Notes under the pieces: model-generated | What the model was told of the DNA's origin: nothing | Database searches by the model: none | What the model saw: the letters and a program-made list of their open reading frames with translations, nothing else | Part shown: in pieces, positions 26,482-36,900 of the stretch | Layout of the letters: each line of letters opens with the position of its first letter | Numbering within the stretch: position 1 is the stretch's first letter | Source: Bacteroidota bacterium | GTDB taxonomy: Bacteria > Bacteroidota > Bacteroidia > Bacteroidales > SKPS01 | Reading direction: 5' to 3' | Length of the DNA stretch: 64,000 bases | Assembly: GCA_022709695.1 (NCBI GenBank) | Contig: JAKLII010000002.1 | Location: 410,955 to 474,954, forward strand | Position numbers and translations under genes: made by a program

Positions 26482-27426
26482 TTACAGCAACGTGGTGAAT
26501 TCGAAATGGCTGCTGATGGATTCATAGTTATGGACCCTGCCAATCACATCGGCAAAAAGATCAGCGGTGGTGAGGACAGTAATTTTGTCAAGTGGTTTTT
26601 TAAGGGGGATTGTATCGGTTACAATCACTTCGCAAAGGGGAGAGTTCTCAAGCAGATCAAATGCTGCACCGGACAGAATCGGATGGGTGCAGGCACATCT
26701 TACACTGGCAGCCCCTTCATCCATCATCATCTGGGCAGCTTTAGTAATGGTTCCGCCGGTATCGATGATATCGTCTATGATAATGATATCCTTACCCGTT
26801 ACATCGCCAATCAGGGTCATCTCCTTGATGACGTTTGCCTTTTCCCGCTGTTTGAAACAGATCACCAGGTCGCAGTTGAGAAATTTGGCATAGGCAGCGG
26901 CCCGTTTGGTACCTCCGGTGTCGGGCGAGGCAATGGCAAGCCTTGGAAGATTAAGTTTCTGCAAATAGGGGATGATGATGGAAGAGGCATACATGTGGTC
27001 CACCGGAAGGTCGAAAAACCCCTGGATCTGATCGGAATGGAGATCCATGGTGATGATGCGGTTGACGCCGGCAGCCGTGAGCAGGTTGGCGATCAGTTTT
27101 GCCCCGATGGAAACCCGTGGTTTGTCCTTGCGGTCCTGACGGGCAAACCCATAGTATGGAATTACGGCCACAATGCTTTTCGCCGAAGCCCTTTTAGCGG
27201 CATCGATCATCAGCAGCAGTTCCAGCAGATTGTCGGCAGGGGCAAAGGTCGACTGGATAATAAAGAGTTCATTTCCCCTCACCGTCTCTTCAAAGGAGGG
27301 TTGAAATTCACCATCGCTGAAATGGGATACTTTCACCTGGCCAAGCTTTTTGCCATAAGAGGCTGCGATTTTTTCTGCCAGATAACGGGATGCCTGTCCG
27401 GAAAAAATGTTCACAACGGTTGCCAT
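26482..27426 (-). CDS. prs: Ribose-phosphate pyrophosphokinase
   Basis: A 314-aa enzyme that makes PRPP from ribose 5-phosphate and ATP, feeding nucleotide, His and Trp synthesis. Class I PRPP synthetase motifs are intact: FSDGEFQPSFEETVRGNELFIIQST, the flexible-loop/ATP region YYGFARQDRKDKPR, the metal site MDLHSDQIQGFF, and the PRPP-binding loop DIIIIDDIIDTGGT. Length matches the family. The gene is divergent from tRNA-Leu(CAA) and lies upstream of rplY-pth in the same direction, with a 67-bp gap that contains a separate promoter. Confidence 0.97.
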   Translation of the reverse strand: MATVVNIFSGQASRYLAEKIAASYGKKLGQVKVSHFSDGEFQPSFEETVRGNELFIIQSTFAPADNLLELLLMIDAAKRASAKSIVAVIPYYGFARQDRKDKPRVSIGAKLIANLLTAAGVNRIITMDLHSDQIQGFFDLPVDHMYASSIIIPYLQKLNLPRLAIASPDTGGTKRAAAYAKFLNCDLVICFKQREKANVIKEMTLIGDVTGKDIIIIDDIIDTGGTITKAAQMMMDEGAASVRCACTHPILSGAAFDLLENSPLCEVIVTDTIPLKKPLDKITVLTTADLFADVIGRVHNYESISSHFEFTTLL

Positions 27427-27532
27427 ACAGGGTAAGGAATTGAGGTTAGAGTAGCAGGTTGGTTTCGGGGGAGCAAGTTACAAAAAAAGGAACCATGATC
27501 GGTGTGCTTTTTAAGGAAGTGAAGAAAAGTAT

Positions 27533-27540
27533 TACCTTTG
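27533..27540 (+). promoter_or_regulatory. -7 promoter element for tRNA-Leu
   Basis: TACCTTTG is a full match to TAnnTTTG, 16 bp before the tRNA. The S41 protease gene 63 bp after the tRNA has no clear promoter of its own and may share this transcript. Confidence 0.6.
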
Positions 27541-27556
27541 CCCTCCGGTTCCAGAT

Positions 27557-27640
27557 GCCCGGATGGCGGAATTGGTAGACGCGCTGGTCTCAAAAACCAG
27601 TGAGGTAACACTCGTGCCGGTTCGATCCCGGCTCCGGGTA
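27557..27640 (+). tRNA. tRNA-Leu (anticodon CAA)
   Basis: An 84-nt class II tRNA. Acceptor GCCCGGA pairs with TCCGGGT with a terminal G-T wobble. The D-arm carries TTGGTAGA. Anticodon stem CTGGT/ACCAG encloses loop CTCAAAA, giving anticodon CAA. A long variable arm (TGAGGTAACACTCGT) and T-arm GCCGG/CCGGC with TTCGATC are present. The discriminator is A and is followed by CA. Confidence 0.95.
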
Positions 27641-27703
27641 CAGATGATTGCCCATTGCACTGTGGGCAATTTCTGTTTCTTTCAATACCCTCTTTCAACT
27701 ACT

Positions 27704-29308
27704 ATGAACAAGTATCTCAAAATCCTCCTGCCGCTGGTTTTCGCTGCCCTCCTGATCGCCGGCATGTTTCTCGGAGCTTACCTCACCTCCGGCTCCTCCT
27801 CCCTCTCCGGGACCGGCGCCGGAAGATACCGGAGCGACAAAATCCGGGATATTATGTACCTGATCCAGCGTGATTATGTAGATGAGGTTGAAGAGAAGGC
27901 GCTCACCGAGATGGCCATCCAGGGTCTTCTGCAACAGCTGGATCCCCATTCGGTGTATATCCCTGCCGAGGAGCTGGCAGCCATCAACGAGGAGATCACC
28001 GGCAGGTTCGAAGGGATCGGGGTGCAGTTTGCCATCCGTAAAGATACCGTGATGGTGATCAGGGTGATTCCGGGAGGCCCATCGGAAAAGGCCGGTTTGC
28101 TGGCAGGCGACCGCATCGTTTCCGTAGAGGGGAAGCCTCTGACAGGGGTAAACATCACCAGTGACGACGTGATGAAGCAACTCAAAGGACCAGGCGGTAC
28201 CACCATCAAGATCTCCGTTTTCCGAAAAGGCAGAAAGGATCTGCTGGAGCTACCTGTTACTCGCGATGTGATCAGAACACAAAGCATAGATGCCGCCTAC
28301 ATGGCTGATGCCACCACAGGGTATATCAAGCTGAATACCTTTGCCGGCAATACCTATGTGGAGATGCTGGAAAAGCTACGGAACCTCAGATCCTCGGGGA
28401 TGAAAAAACTGGTGCTCGACCTCCGGGGCAACAGTGGCGGATTGCTTGACCAGGCGATCCTGATCGCCAATGAATTTCTGCAGAAAGGGGAGCTGATTGT
28501 ATATACGCAAGGGAAAAGCGGCCGCAAAAAGACCAGTTATGCCACCGGCGACGGGGATTTCAAAGATATCGGACTGGCTGTGCTGATCGATGATTTCTCA
28601 GCTTCGGCCAGCGAAATCATTGCAGGTGCCATCCAGGACAATGACCGTGGGTGGATCGTGGGCCGGAGGTCGTTTGGCAAAGGTCTGGTGCAGCAGCAGG
28701 TAACCCTTGCCGATGGTTCGGCGCTGCGGTTAACCACCGAGCGGTACTATACCCCTGCCGGCAGATCGATCCAGAAGCCCTATTCCCACAACCAGGAGGA
28801 GTATTACAACGAGCTGATGACCCGCTACCTGAACGGTGGCATGGAGACCCCCGACAGCATCCCCCTGGCCGACTCGCTGAAAGTGCTTACCCTGAAGAAA
28901 AAAAGAGTGGTGTACGGCGGCGGGGGCATCATGCCAGACTATTTCATTCCGCTGGGAAGAAAACACGAGACTCCGCTTTACCGGGAGCTGCGGGACAACG
29001 GCCTGATCTATGAATTTGCGTCGGATTATGCTGACCGGAACCGTTCAGCCATTACCAACACTTTCAGTGAAAAAGCCTATGTGCAGCGCTATCAGCCCGG
29101 TGGATCAGCCATGGAGGAGCTGCGGCGTTTTGCAGCCACCCGCGGTGTGGCCATGGAGAAAACCCTTCCGGCAGAGACATCCCGCCAGCTGGAGCATCTG
29201 ATCAAAGCCTTTGTGGCGCGGGATCTGTATGGCGACGATATCTTTTACCAGATCCTCAACAGCCGCGACGACACGGTACTGAAAGCCCTTTCAGTCGTTG
29301 GAAAATAG
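27704..29308 (+). CDS. S41 family C-terminal processing peptidase
   Basis: A 534-aa periplasmic serine protease of the CtpA/Prc type. One N-terminal membrane segment (LLPLVFAALLIAGMFLGAYLT) anchors or exports it. A PDZ domain (about 85-165: FEGIGVQFAIRKDT, GPSEKAGLLAGDRIVSVEGKPL) precedes the catalytic domain with KLVLDLRGNSGGLLDQAI, the FSASASEIIAGAIQD serine region and the RRSFGKGLVQ lysine general base. This family uses a Ser-Lys dyad and trims C-termini of periplasmic proteins. The C-terminal region is about 120 aa beyond the core and is of unclear role. I chose the ATG at 27704, which begins the signal anchor; a longer open frame overlaps tRNA-Leu. Confidence 0.93.
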   Translation: MNKYLKILLPLVFAALLIAGMFLGAYLTSGSSSLSGTGAGRYRSDKIRDIMYLIQRDYVDEVEEKALTEMAIQGLLQQLDPHSVYIPAEELAAINEEITGRFEGIGVQFAIRKDTVMVIRVIPGGPSEKAGLLAGDRIVSVEGKPLTGVNITSDDVMKQLKGPGGTTIKISVFRKGRKDLLELPVTRDVIRTQSIDAAYMADATTGYIKLNTFAGNTYVEMLEKLRNLRSSGMKKLVLDLRGNSGGLLDQAILIANEFLQKGELIVYTQGKSGRKKTSYATGDGDFKDIGLAVLIDDFSASASEIIAGAIQDNDRGWIVGRRSFGKGLVQQQVTLADGSALRLTTERYYTPAGRSIQKPYSHNQEEYYNELMTRYLNGGMETPDSIPLADSLKVLTLKKKRVVYGGGGIMPDYFIPLGRKHETPLYRELRDNGLIYEFASDYADRNRSAITNTFSEKAYVQRYQPGGSAMEELRRFAATRGVAMEKTLPAETSRQLEHLIKAFVARDLYGDDIFYQILNSRDDTVLKALSVVGK

Positions 29309-29425
29309 TGTCATCCGTGCATTTGAGGCGAGAAAATAGAACACGGATAACGCAGATTTCTTATGATTTTCACTGATCTGCTAAACAACTCAACATCCTA
29401 AACTTCCTCAACTCCCTCAACTTCA
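29309..29425 (-). repeat. Dispersed intergenic repeat, copy 3 (inverted)
   Basis: The reverse complement shares the TTTAGTTGTTTAGC-like block, GTGAAAATCATAAGAAATCT, GCGTT/GCGTC and GTGTTCTATT with the copy at 1825-1956, and the CTCGCC extension with the copy at 755. It fills the gap between the S41 protease and creD, which converge on it, so it may also form a terminator region. Confidence 0.65.
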
Positions 29426-29426
29426 A

Positions 29427-30731
29427 TCACTTCTGCCAATCGATCTTACGGGTGAGGTACATGATTAAGGCCATCACCACAAACAGTCCGATACTGCCCA
29501 TCAGCAGGGAGTAAGCTTCGATCTGCAGGATAGTAAACAGGAAAGTATACAGTGCCATCAGGATAAATCCCACCAGGGCAATCAGCTTCCGGTCTTTCAG
29601 GATGCTTGATGAATAGGCCGTGATAAGGCTGATGATGGCTGCAGCTGCGATGATGTATGCCCAGAGAAATCCCACCTGTTCAGACAGGGACAGCAGCAGG
29701 GTGTAAAAAATGCAGAGTGAAAACCCGATCAGCAGGTACTGAATCGGATGCACCTTCTTGTTTACCAGTATCTCAGAGAAGAAAAAGGTGAGGAAGGTAA
29801 ATACAATAAACATGATGGCATATTTCACAGAACGCTCCGATTTCTGGTAGTGATCCACGGGAAACATCAGGTTTACCCCAAACGACCATTCATCCACGGC
29901 AAAGGCATCATCGAGCCATTGCTGCGGAAAATTCCGGTTAAGGTGCAGGATGGTCCAGTGGGCGGAAAAACCCTTGCTGTCCAGTTTTCGGTCATCGGGC
30001 AGGAAGGCACCGTCGAAACTCGGATCCTGCCAGGATGAAGTGAGTGCCACTTTGGTGGTTTTTCCCATGGGGATAAAGCGAATCGACTCACTTCCATTGA
30101 TGTGGAGGGTAAAGTCGAACCGGAGGGGCTTGCCGGATTCAATCATTTCCAGTGGCAACCTGGCTGAAACCCCCGATGCCATAATATCTCTCGACGGTAC
30201 TCCGGGATTGACCTCCAGGGGTTTACCCTCGAACTGAATCACCAGTCCCTCTTTGATGCCACGCATATCCGGAATACCCACAGAGATAAAAGCTTCGTCC
30301 CAGAGGATCATCTCCGGATCGATTTTAAAACCTGACATATCCGGCATGGCAAAGGTACCAGCGAACTGCAGATCAGACTTATACAGCACCACCTGATAGA
30401 GGTTTCTGCGCCTGATTTCCGGTTTCAGGTTTCCAGAGATATCAAGCTGATCGGGCAGAAAATGGGCGTATCCGGTGACGTAGCCACCGGCTGAACCCGG
30501 TTCCTTAACATATTTTCGATAGGGTACCGTAATCACCGGACCGGTAATGGTCTGGGAATTACCCCATTTAGAACTCACTTCACTGATTACTGCATCCCGA
30601 GTCTCTTTCCGCTCATTGACCAATCTGCGAATCATGCCTGCAGGTATCAGCAAAATCAGGGATAATGTACCAATGATCACCAGTTTTATCGTAATGCTGG
30701 TGCGGATCCATTCTTTGAAAGTGCTGCTCAT
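29427..30731 (-). CDS. creD: Cell envelope integrity protein CreD
   Basis: A 434-aa inner-membrane protein. The N-terminal helix (KLVIIGTLSLILLIPAGMIRRLVNERKETRDAVISEV) and the following SSKWGNSQTITGPVITVPYR stretch are the CreD signature. A long periplasmic domain follows, then five C-terminal helices (YAIMFIVFTFLTFFFSEILV to SIGLFVVMALIMYLT). CreD affects colicin tolerance and envelope stability in E. coli under CreBC control; no creBC is seen here. The HPIQYLLIGFSLCIFYTLLLS helix is the best-conserved region. A weak -7-like TAACTTCG lies upstream (30767-30774, minus strand). Confidence 0.92.
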   Translation of the reverse strand: MSSTFKEWIRTSITIKLVIIGTLSLILLIPAGMIRRLVNERKETRDAVISEVSSKWGNSQTITGPVITVPYRKYVKEPGSAGGYVTGYAHFLPDQLDISGNLKPEIRRRNLYQVVLYKSDLQFAGTFAMPDMSGFKIDPEMILWDEAFISVGIPDMRGIKEGLVIQFEGKPLEVNPGVPSRDIMASGVSARLPLEMIESGKPLRFDFTLHINGSESIRFIPMGKTTKVALTSSWQDPSFDGAFLPDDRKLDSKGFSAHWTILHLNRNFPQQWLDDAFAVDEWSFGVNLMFPVDHYQKSERSVKYAIMFIVFTFLTFFFSEILVNKKVHPIQYLLIGFSLCIFYTLLLSLSEQVGFLWAYIIAAAAIISLITAYSSSILKDRKLIALVGFILMALYTFLFTILQIEAYSLLMGSIGLFVVMALIMYLTRKIDWQK

Positions 30732-30842
30732 CGTGTTGTTTTTAGGGGTTTAGGAGGAGAAACGGACGAAGTTACTGCAATATTTCGCGAATAATCCGCA
30801 GCAACCTGTCTATTTAACATATCATAACAATCGCTTGTATCT

Positions 30843-30882
30843 AAAAAAGGAAAGGGACACCTATAATGAGATGCCCCTTCCT
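30843..30882 (-). terminator. Intrinsic terminator after the 3301-aa surface protein gene
   Basis: On the minus strand, AGGAAGGGGCA pairs with TGTCCCTTTCCT around an AT-rich loop and is followed by six T residues. It lies 21 bp past the stop codon of the giant gene. Confidence 0.7.
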
Positions 30883-30902
30883 GTTTTTCAAGCGTTCAGG
30901 CT

Positions 30903-33900
30903 TTACCTGCTTATCATCATCTTGCGGGCAACACGATACCCGTTGCACTCGATGTAATACTGGTACATACCGGTTGCCAGATGGCTCACATCCAGTTCCA
31001 CCTGATGCTCGCCCACCGGTTTCTGCGCCATCATCGAAAATACCGTCTGACCCATCATATTCATCACACCCAGGTGGATTTCCCCTTCGGTTACCAGATC
31101 AAAGCGGATAAGGGTAGTTTCCTTTGCCGGGTTGGGAATATTCTGATACAGGATAAGGCCACCGTTCTGTACCTCATCTATTCCGACCGGGCAGATGATG
31201 CCGATATAACTCTGGCAGGCTTTGTTATTCGCCGGAAGCACATCTCCGGTTAAGGCCGTTTCAACACAAACCTGCTGGGCGCCCAGCTTAGGCTGGAAAG
31301 GATTCCCCAGAATATAATCCACCGAATCGTCCGGCAGCAGGGTTCCGGTCCAGGTTTCAGTGGTCACAGGACCGCCATTGTACCAGGTGTACTTCACCGG
31401 GATGGAGGTTTGCGTATTCTGTCCGTGGTTTTTGATACGTATGGTCATCGGATAGGAACATGCCCATGGAAAAACGGAGTTGTAGAATCCTATGTTACCC
31501 ATACCATCCGGCATTGGATCAACGATTTTGCTCACGCTCACATCGTTGAGTGCCGGGGTTACCCCTGCCTGTTTGCATTGCTCATCATTCACCACATACT
31601 GGTCATTCGACAGCTGGGTCATAATGCACAGATTATAGGGAGCATTGGGCACAGTGTAGGAGGTGATAAATGTGTACTGGGTGGTTCCAAGGGACGGGAG
31701 TGCTCCTGTCCATACTTCAGACGCTTTTACTACGCCGTCTACTTTAAGCACCACCGGGAACATCACCTGAGTGGTAGTGCCGAAGTTGGTGATCGTTACC
31801 GTGGCATTTATGCCTGAACCGATGGCGGTATCATTTACCGGATAATCGATGGAAGTGACCCCGATATCATTGGCTACAAGGGGCAGTGCCAGCTTGAAGT
31901 TGTCGATGGCCCAGCCATTGGCAACACCGGAGGCATTGGAAGAGAAATGGAACCTGAAACGGATCGTATCGGTACCATTGAAGGTGAAAGGATCCAGCTT
32001 GTAGGCAGAGTATTGCCATCCGGTATTGGTGAGGCTGAAGTAATGGGAACCACCGCTCTGGGTGTTGTACCAGTTGGTGCCGTAAGAATCGCCCATATAG
32101 CCCAGTGTAGACCAGTTCACACCGTTATCTTTGGAATACTGCACCCTGCCGTAATCGCCCGTTTGCACATCCATCCAATGGTAGAAGCTAAGGGTGATGG
32201 TGTCGGTGATACCAAGGGCTGAGAAATTGAATCCTGGTGAAACGATGTAATCATTGGCGTTGTTGGAATAATCGCCGGTGAGATTGGTAACCCATGATTT
32301 GGTACCCGAATAGGCTGAATTGATGATATTGGCTGCGGGGGTACCATACTGCCAGTTGACAGAGGAGGCTGGTTTCTGCCAGTAGTTATTTGCATCGAAG
32401 TCATCGAAATAGGGCACTGCCGTTACGAATTCACCGAACACGCCCATACACTGTTCGTTGTTAAACAGCACCGAGTCGCATGCCAGGACAGAGTATACAC
32501 AAAGGCTATTGTTGCCAAGATTCACGGTAATGCTGGGAAGCAGCATACTGTCGATCGCCATGGGGGGAAGTGCGTTAGGATAAGGCGTCACCACCGGGGT
32601 GCCGTTGTTGAGTTTGGTGGCAATGGAGAGATTACCCGGCTGGATGGTATCTGAACCGAAGTTCATGAATTTGGCATACACCGGCACCGTAGCACCTGCT
32701 GCTGCTGTGGCCGTAGGCTGCAGAATAGCAATCACCCCTGCATCACAATTGGCCTGTGGGGAGATCGTAACCATATAATCCTCGGTTTCACCCCAGGTAT
32801 AGGTACCACACGGTTGCACGGTAGATGCGGTACTGGTTTCCACAAATACCACACGCAGGAGGGTATTACCTGAGAGAGCCGTAACCGGGATCAGAGCGGT
32901 ACCCGTTACTGTACTGGCTGAGTTGGTGGCTGATTCGTAAATAAGTTCTGTTACCGGATCCAGTGTTCCATCCCGGTTCAAGTCAATCCAGGCTTTCACA
33001 TAGCAGGTATACGTGCTGGAATAGCCCGGTGAAATACTGGAAGTAATGCTGATGGGATAACTCATTCCAGGCGAAAGTACCGGTGGCTGAACAGTGGCTG
33101 TGAAATTGGTATAGGTAGCGTTGGCGGCTACCGAGGTGTTATTGAGGGTATGAAGGGTAACGTTGGTAAGCTCTTCGTATCCATTGTTGGTGGCATTGGA
33201 AGGGCAATAGTTCGGGATCAGGTTTTGTACCGTTTTCCAGGCGGTGTCGTTTAGGTAGGTGATATCACCAGATAATGAAGTCCATGCTTTGATCTGGTAG
33301 GTATTGCCTGACATGCCCAGGCTGGCCTTAGCCGTAAATGTAAAGGTTGCGGAGTCTCCGGCGGCAACCGGGCCGGCAAGGGTTTCTGTCACCGTAGTCT
33401 GGTTATCAACCTTAAAGCTCACCGGAATGTTGGCCTGAGAGGCAGTACCATAGTTGCGCACCTTAACCTGAACCGTCTCCTGATTGGTGAGGTTAACAGC
33501 GGTATTGGGCTGTACGATATCGTATACTCCCATATCGGCTGCTGAAGCATTAGCTACGGTTACATACAGGGGGACCCTGTTGCTGGTACAGCCGGTGGCA
33601 GCAAGCTCAAGCTTCATATTGGGCCGGTTGGCGATGGTGGAGGCAGTACCAGGTGCGGAGCATACCGTAGCATTATCAGTATTAAAGCGGGCCACCGTAT
33701 TGACAGGGGTTGCAGAATAATAGATACTGGCATTTCCTGAAGAAACATAACCGCTGTTGTTGAAGCACACTTCTATCACAATATTCTGGACTCCATCCCA
33801 CACAAATGGCACCTGAAATACATGGTTGTTCCAGCCTGCAACAGGTTGATAGGAAGGTACTGAAAACACCGAAGTGAAGTTGCCGCTTACCCACCCGGTC

Positions 33901-36900
33901 ATGGTGGATACGGTGGTATGGGCAATCTTGATATAGAAATTCGTAAGCCCCGGACAAGAGTTCACATTGGCCACATTGAAAGCAAGCTGTGTAATGGGGG
34001 CTGCATTGGCACCCATTGCGGTAAGTTCAGCGGCTGTAATGAGGTACTGCTCCTTGTTCCCCCAGTAGTAGTTGCCATAGGGTGTAGGCCAACCGGTGCT
34101 GGTATTGGTCAGGGTTCCGGTGCCGAGTGTAAGGGTGGCGGCCTGTGCACCACCGGAAGCTGCCAGCCAGAAGGTATCAGACACATACATCAGCGGGGTG
34201 GTGTAGGTAAGTCCGTCATTCAGTTTTGTTCCTCCTGTTGCAGAATCCCACCATTGGACAATACTGCCCGGAGCTGTTGTAGCTGACAGAGTGGCAGGGC
34301 TTGCATAAGGCACGGTGGCATGTACCGGTATCGGAGGCGGCGGAGTGAAAAACGATTTGACCTGGGTGGCTGCCGAGTCGTTATATTTCACATTATCACC
34401 GGCAAGATTTATCCATGCTTTAATGTTGAATATGCTGTCAGCAGTTGTAACCGCCAGGTTCACCGGAGTGGTAAATGCGAACAGGATCGAGTCATTTACA
34501 GGTATAGAGGTAGTTACAGCCTGCATCACCACTGTGGAAATGGCGTTCACCTGATAGGAGGCGGTGATATTTCCGTTGATAGCCTGAACCCCCAGGTTTC
34601 TGATCCTGATCTTTACGGTATCAGTGGAAAGCCCGCAACCGCTTGTCATGGGCATGATTTTTATGAGCTGGGCATCATATTGCGGGGTCCCGAAAAAGCT
34701 TATACATGCCTGATCGTTAAAGGTATTGGTATCACCCGGCATGGAGGTGTATACGCAGAAGGTTACATTTCCAGCAGGTGAAACAAAGGATGGAAGGGTC
34801 ACCGTATCACAGCTGTACTGTGCCAGAGCACCTGTATAGGTGAAATTCACCGGAGCCCCGTTATTGACCGTATAGGAAATGGGTACGGCAAACAAGGTAT
34901 CAGTACCATAATTGCACAGGATCACTTTGGGAATCACCACATCAAATTCATTGGTAGAAGAGCCGGGAACAACAATGGTGGAAATTCCGGCATCGACACC
35001 CAGCAGGGCTACCTCATCGGCTCCGATGGTGGGCATTTGCCCGCGGATTTCCCCGTCGATGTCGTCCGGGACCAGAGCAATGAATTGTGCCTTGGTAGAG
35101 AGATTGGTGCTCACCAGGTGCAGATCGGTATTGGATATAAACGGCGGGTTGATACTCTGCCCCTGTGGCTCCATACCACTTGCAGATTGCAAAGCAGCAA
35201 GGTTAGTACGGTTTGCAGCGTTATAATACACGAAATTGGTGCCTGCAGTCCAGTAATTGTTGTAATTAAGGGAAGAAATTCCGGTAATGTTCCCGAAATA
35301 GGCTGCATACCCCATGCTGTTATTGATGAAGTTGTTGTTCCGGATATTGGCAGATGAACCCCCATAATAGGTTAAAGCCCTGCCGGAGGTGGAAGTGGTT
35401 CCAAGGATCCTGACCGTGTTGAAGTACACATCAATGTTATTGCTGTAATTCAGATACATACCATAACCATAGCTGCTCGTAAGGTTTCCGGGAATTGAGA
35501 TCATATTGTTGGATAAAAGTACCCTTCCTGCTGGGGTACCAGTGCAGTAGCTTGCATAGAGTCCGTAGAAGTAGCTGGTCGTGTTGCCGATGATGGTGTT
35601 TTTGGAAATGTTGGTGCTGAATCCGCAGTAATAGGCATAGATACCATAGGCATACGTGGTGGATGAGGAGGAAGAAAGTTTGTTCCCGACCACCGTCACT
35701 GAGTCATTGTAATACAGATATAATCCATAGTAGGTAAAACCTGTTATCTGGTTGTTCCTGAACTCCCAGCCCTTTGGTTTTACGCTGGAACTGCCATACA
35801 CATAGGCAAGATATGCCCCCTGTATCACATTGTTGTTCAGGAAAACATTGTAGTTATTTTGTCCGGTATTGGAGAACACCAAGGCAAAACTATTGCTTGC
35901 GGATGCATTGGTAACCCCTTCAAGGATGCAGTTTTCGAAACGGTTGTAACTTGCACCACCATCGAACTCCATGATCCTGCCGTAAGAAGCACTTCCTGAA
36001 ACGGAAAGCTTTATTTGTTTGAAGGTGAAATAGGAGGCTCCTCCGATGAACTTCATCGCCCAGGCAGCGGCACTGCTCAGGGTATACCGGAGGGTCACCG
36101 AGCTGCTGTCTCCGTTCATGCTCTGGAAAGTAATCCGGGCATTGGGGCCGGCACCAGGCACAACGTTCCAGTACATGCGCTCGTTGTAGATACCGGTATC
36201 CACCAGAAAGGTCACATTTCCGCAAACTCCGGCGTTAACCAGAGCATTGCGGGCAGCGGTGAACGAAGGGAAATCATAGGTGATTCCGGGTGTCTGTCCG
36301 ATGGTAAAGGTGCCCTGCATGCAGGCGCTGAAATTGATAGTGGCAGTGTCGTTGTTGTTGAACAGATCAGCAGCGTTATTGGGCATTGTGGTCCAAACTT
36401 TCATGTTCACCAGGCCACCCTGCAGGTTGAATGAATCCACGTCCACCACCTGGGTAGCTCCGTGGGGCAGGTTACCGGTCCAGGAAAGGGTGTCCTGGGT
36501 CGTACCATTTACAGAGTAAGGGATCATAACACTGGTAAGGTTTGCCGCACCATAGTTTTTCAGGGTTACCTTCAGGGCATGGTTCATCCCCGATGGCACG
36601 TTGCCGGCCGGATTTATGATCGAAGAGATTCCGGCATCCTCCTGGGGGAACCCGATGATATTTACGGTAACCGGTACCCTGGGGCTTACACACTGAAGTC
36701 CCTGTGTGGTTTTTGCGCCCACATAGTAAATGGTAGTGTCATACAACTGGGGTGTGGTGAACCACATCCCGGTGTATAACGGCGTTGTTGATACCGCCGT
36801 GGCATACCACACAAGGGTATCGCCGGAAGTAGCGGTGATGGTGGGAGTGGTTGCATAATTCGCCGTGTAGGGAGCAGGAGCTACGGGAGCTACAGGCTGA

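Noticed and set aside
25461-27435. Two long plus-strand frames (322 and 309 codons) over pth/rplY and prs
   Set aside because: Both are antisense to well-conserved genes, with translations lacking domains, and end at the start regions of those genes.
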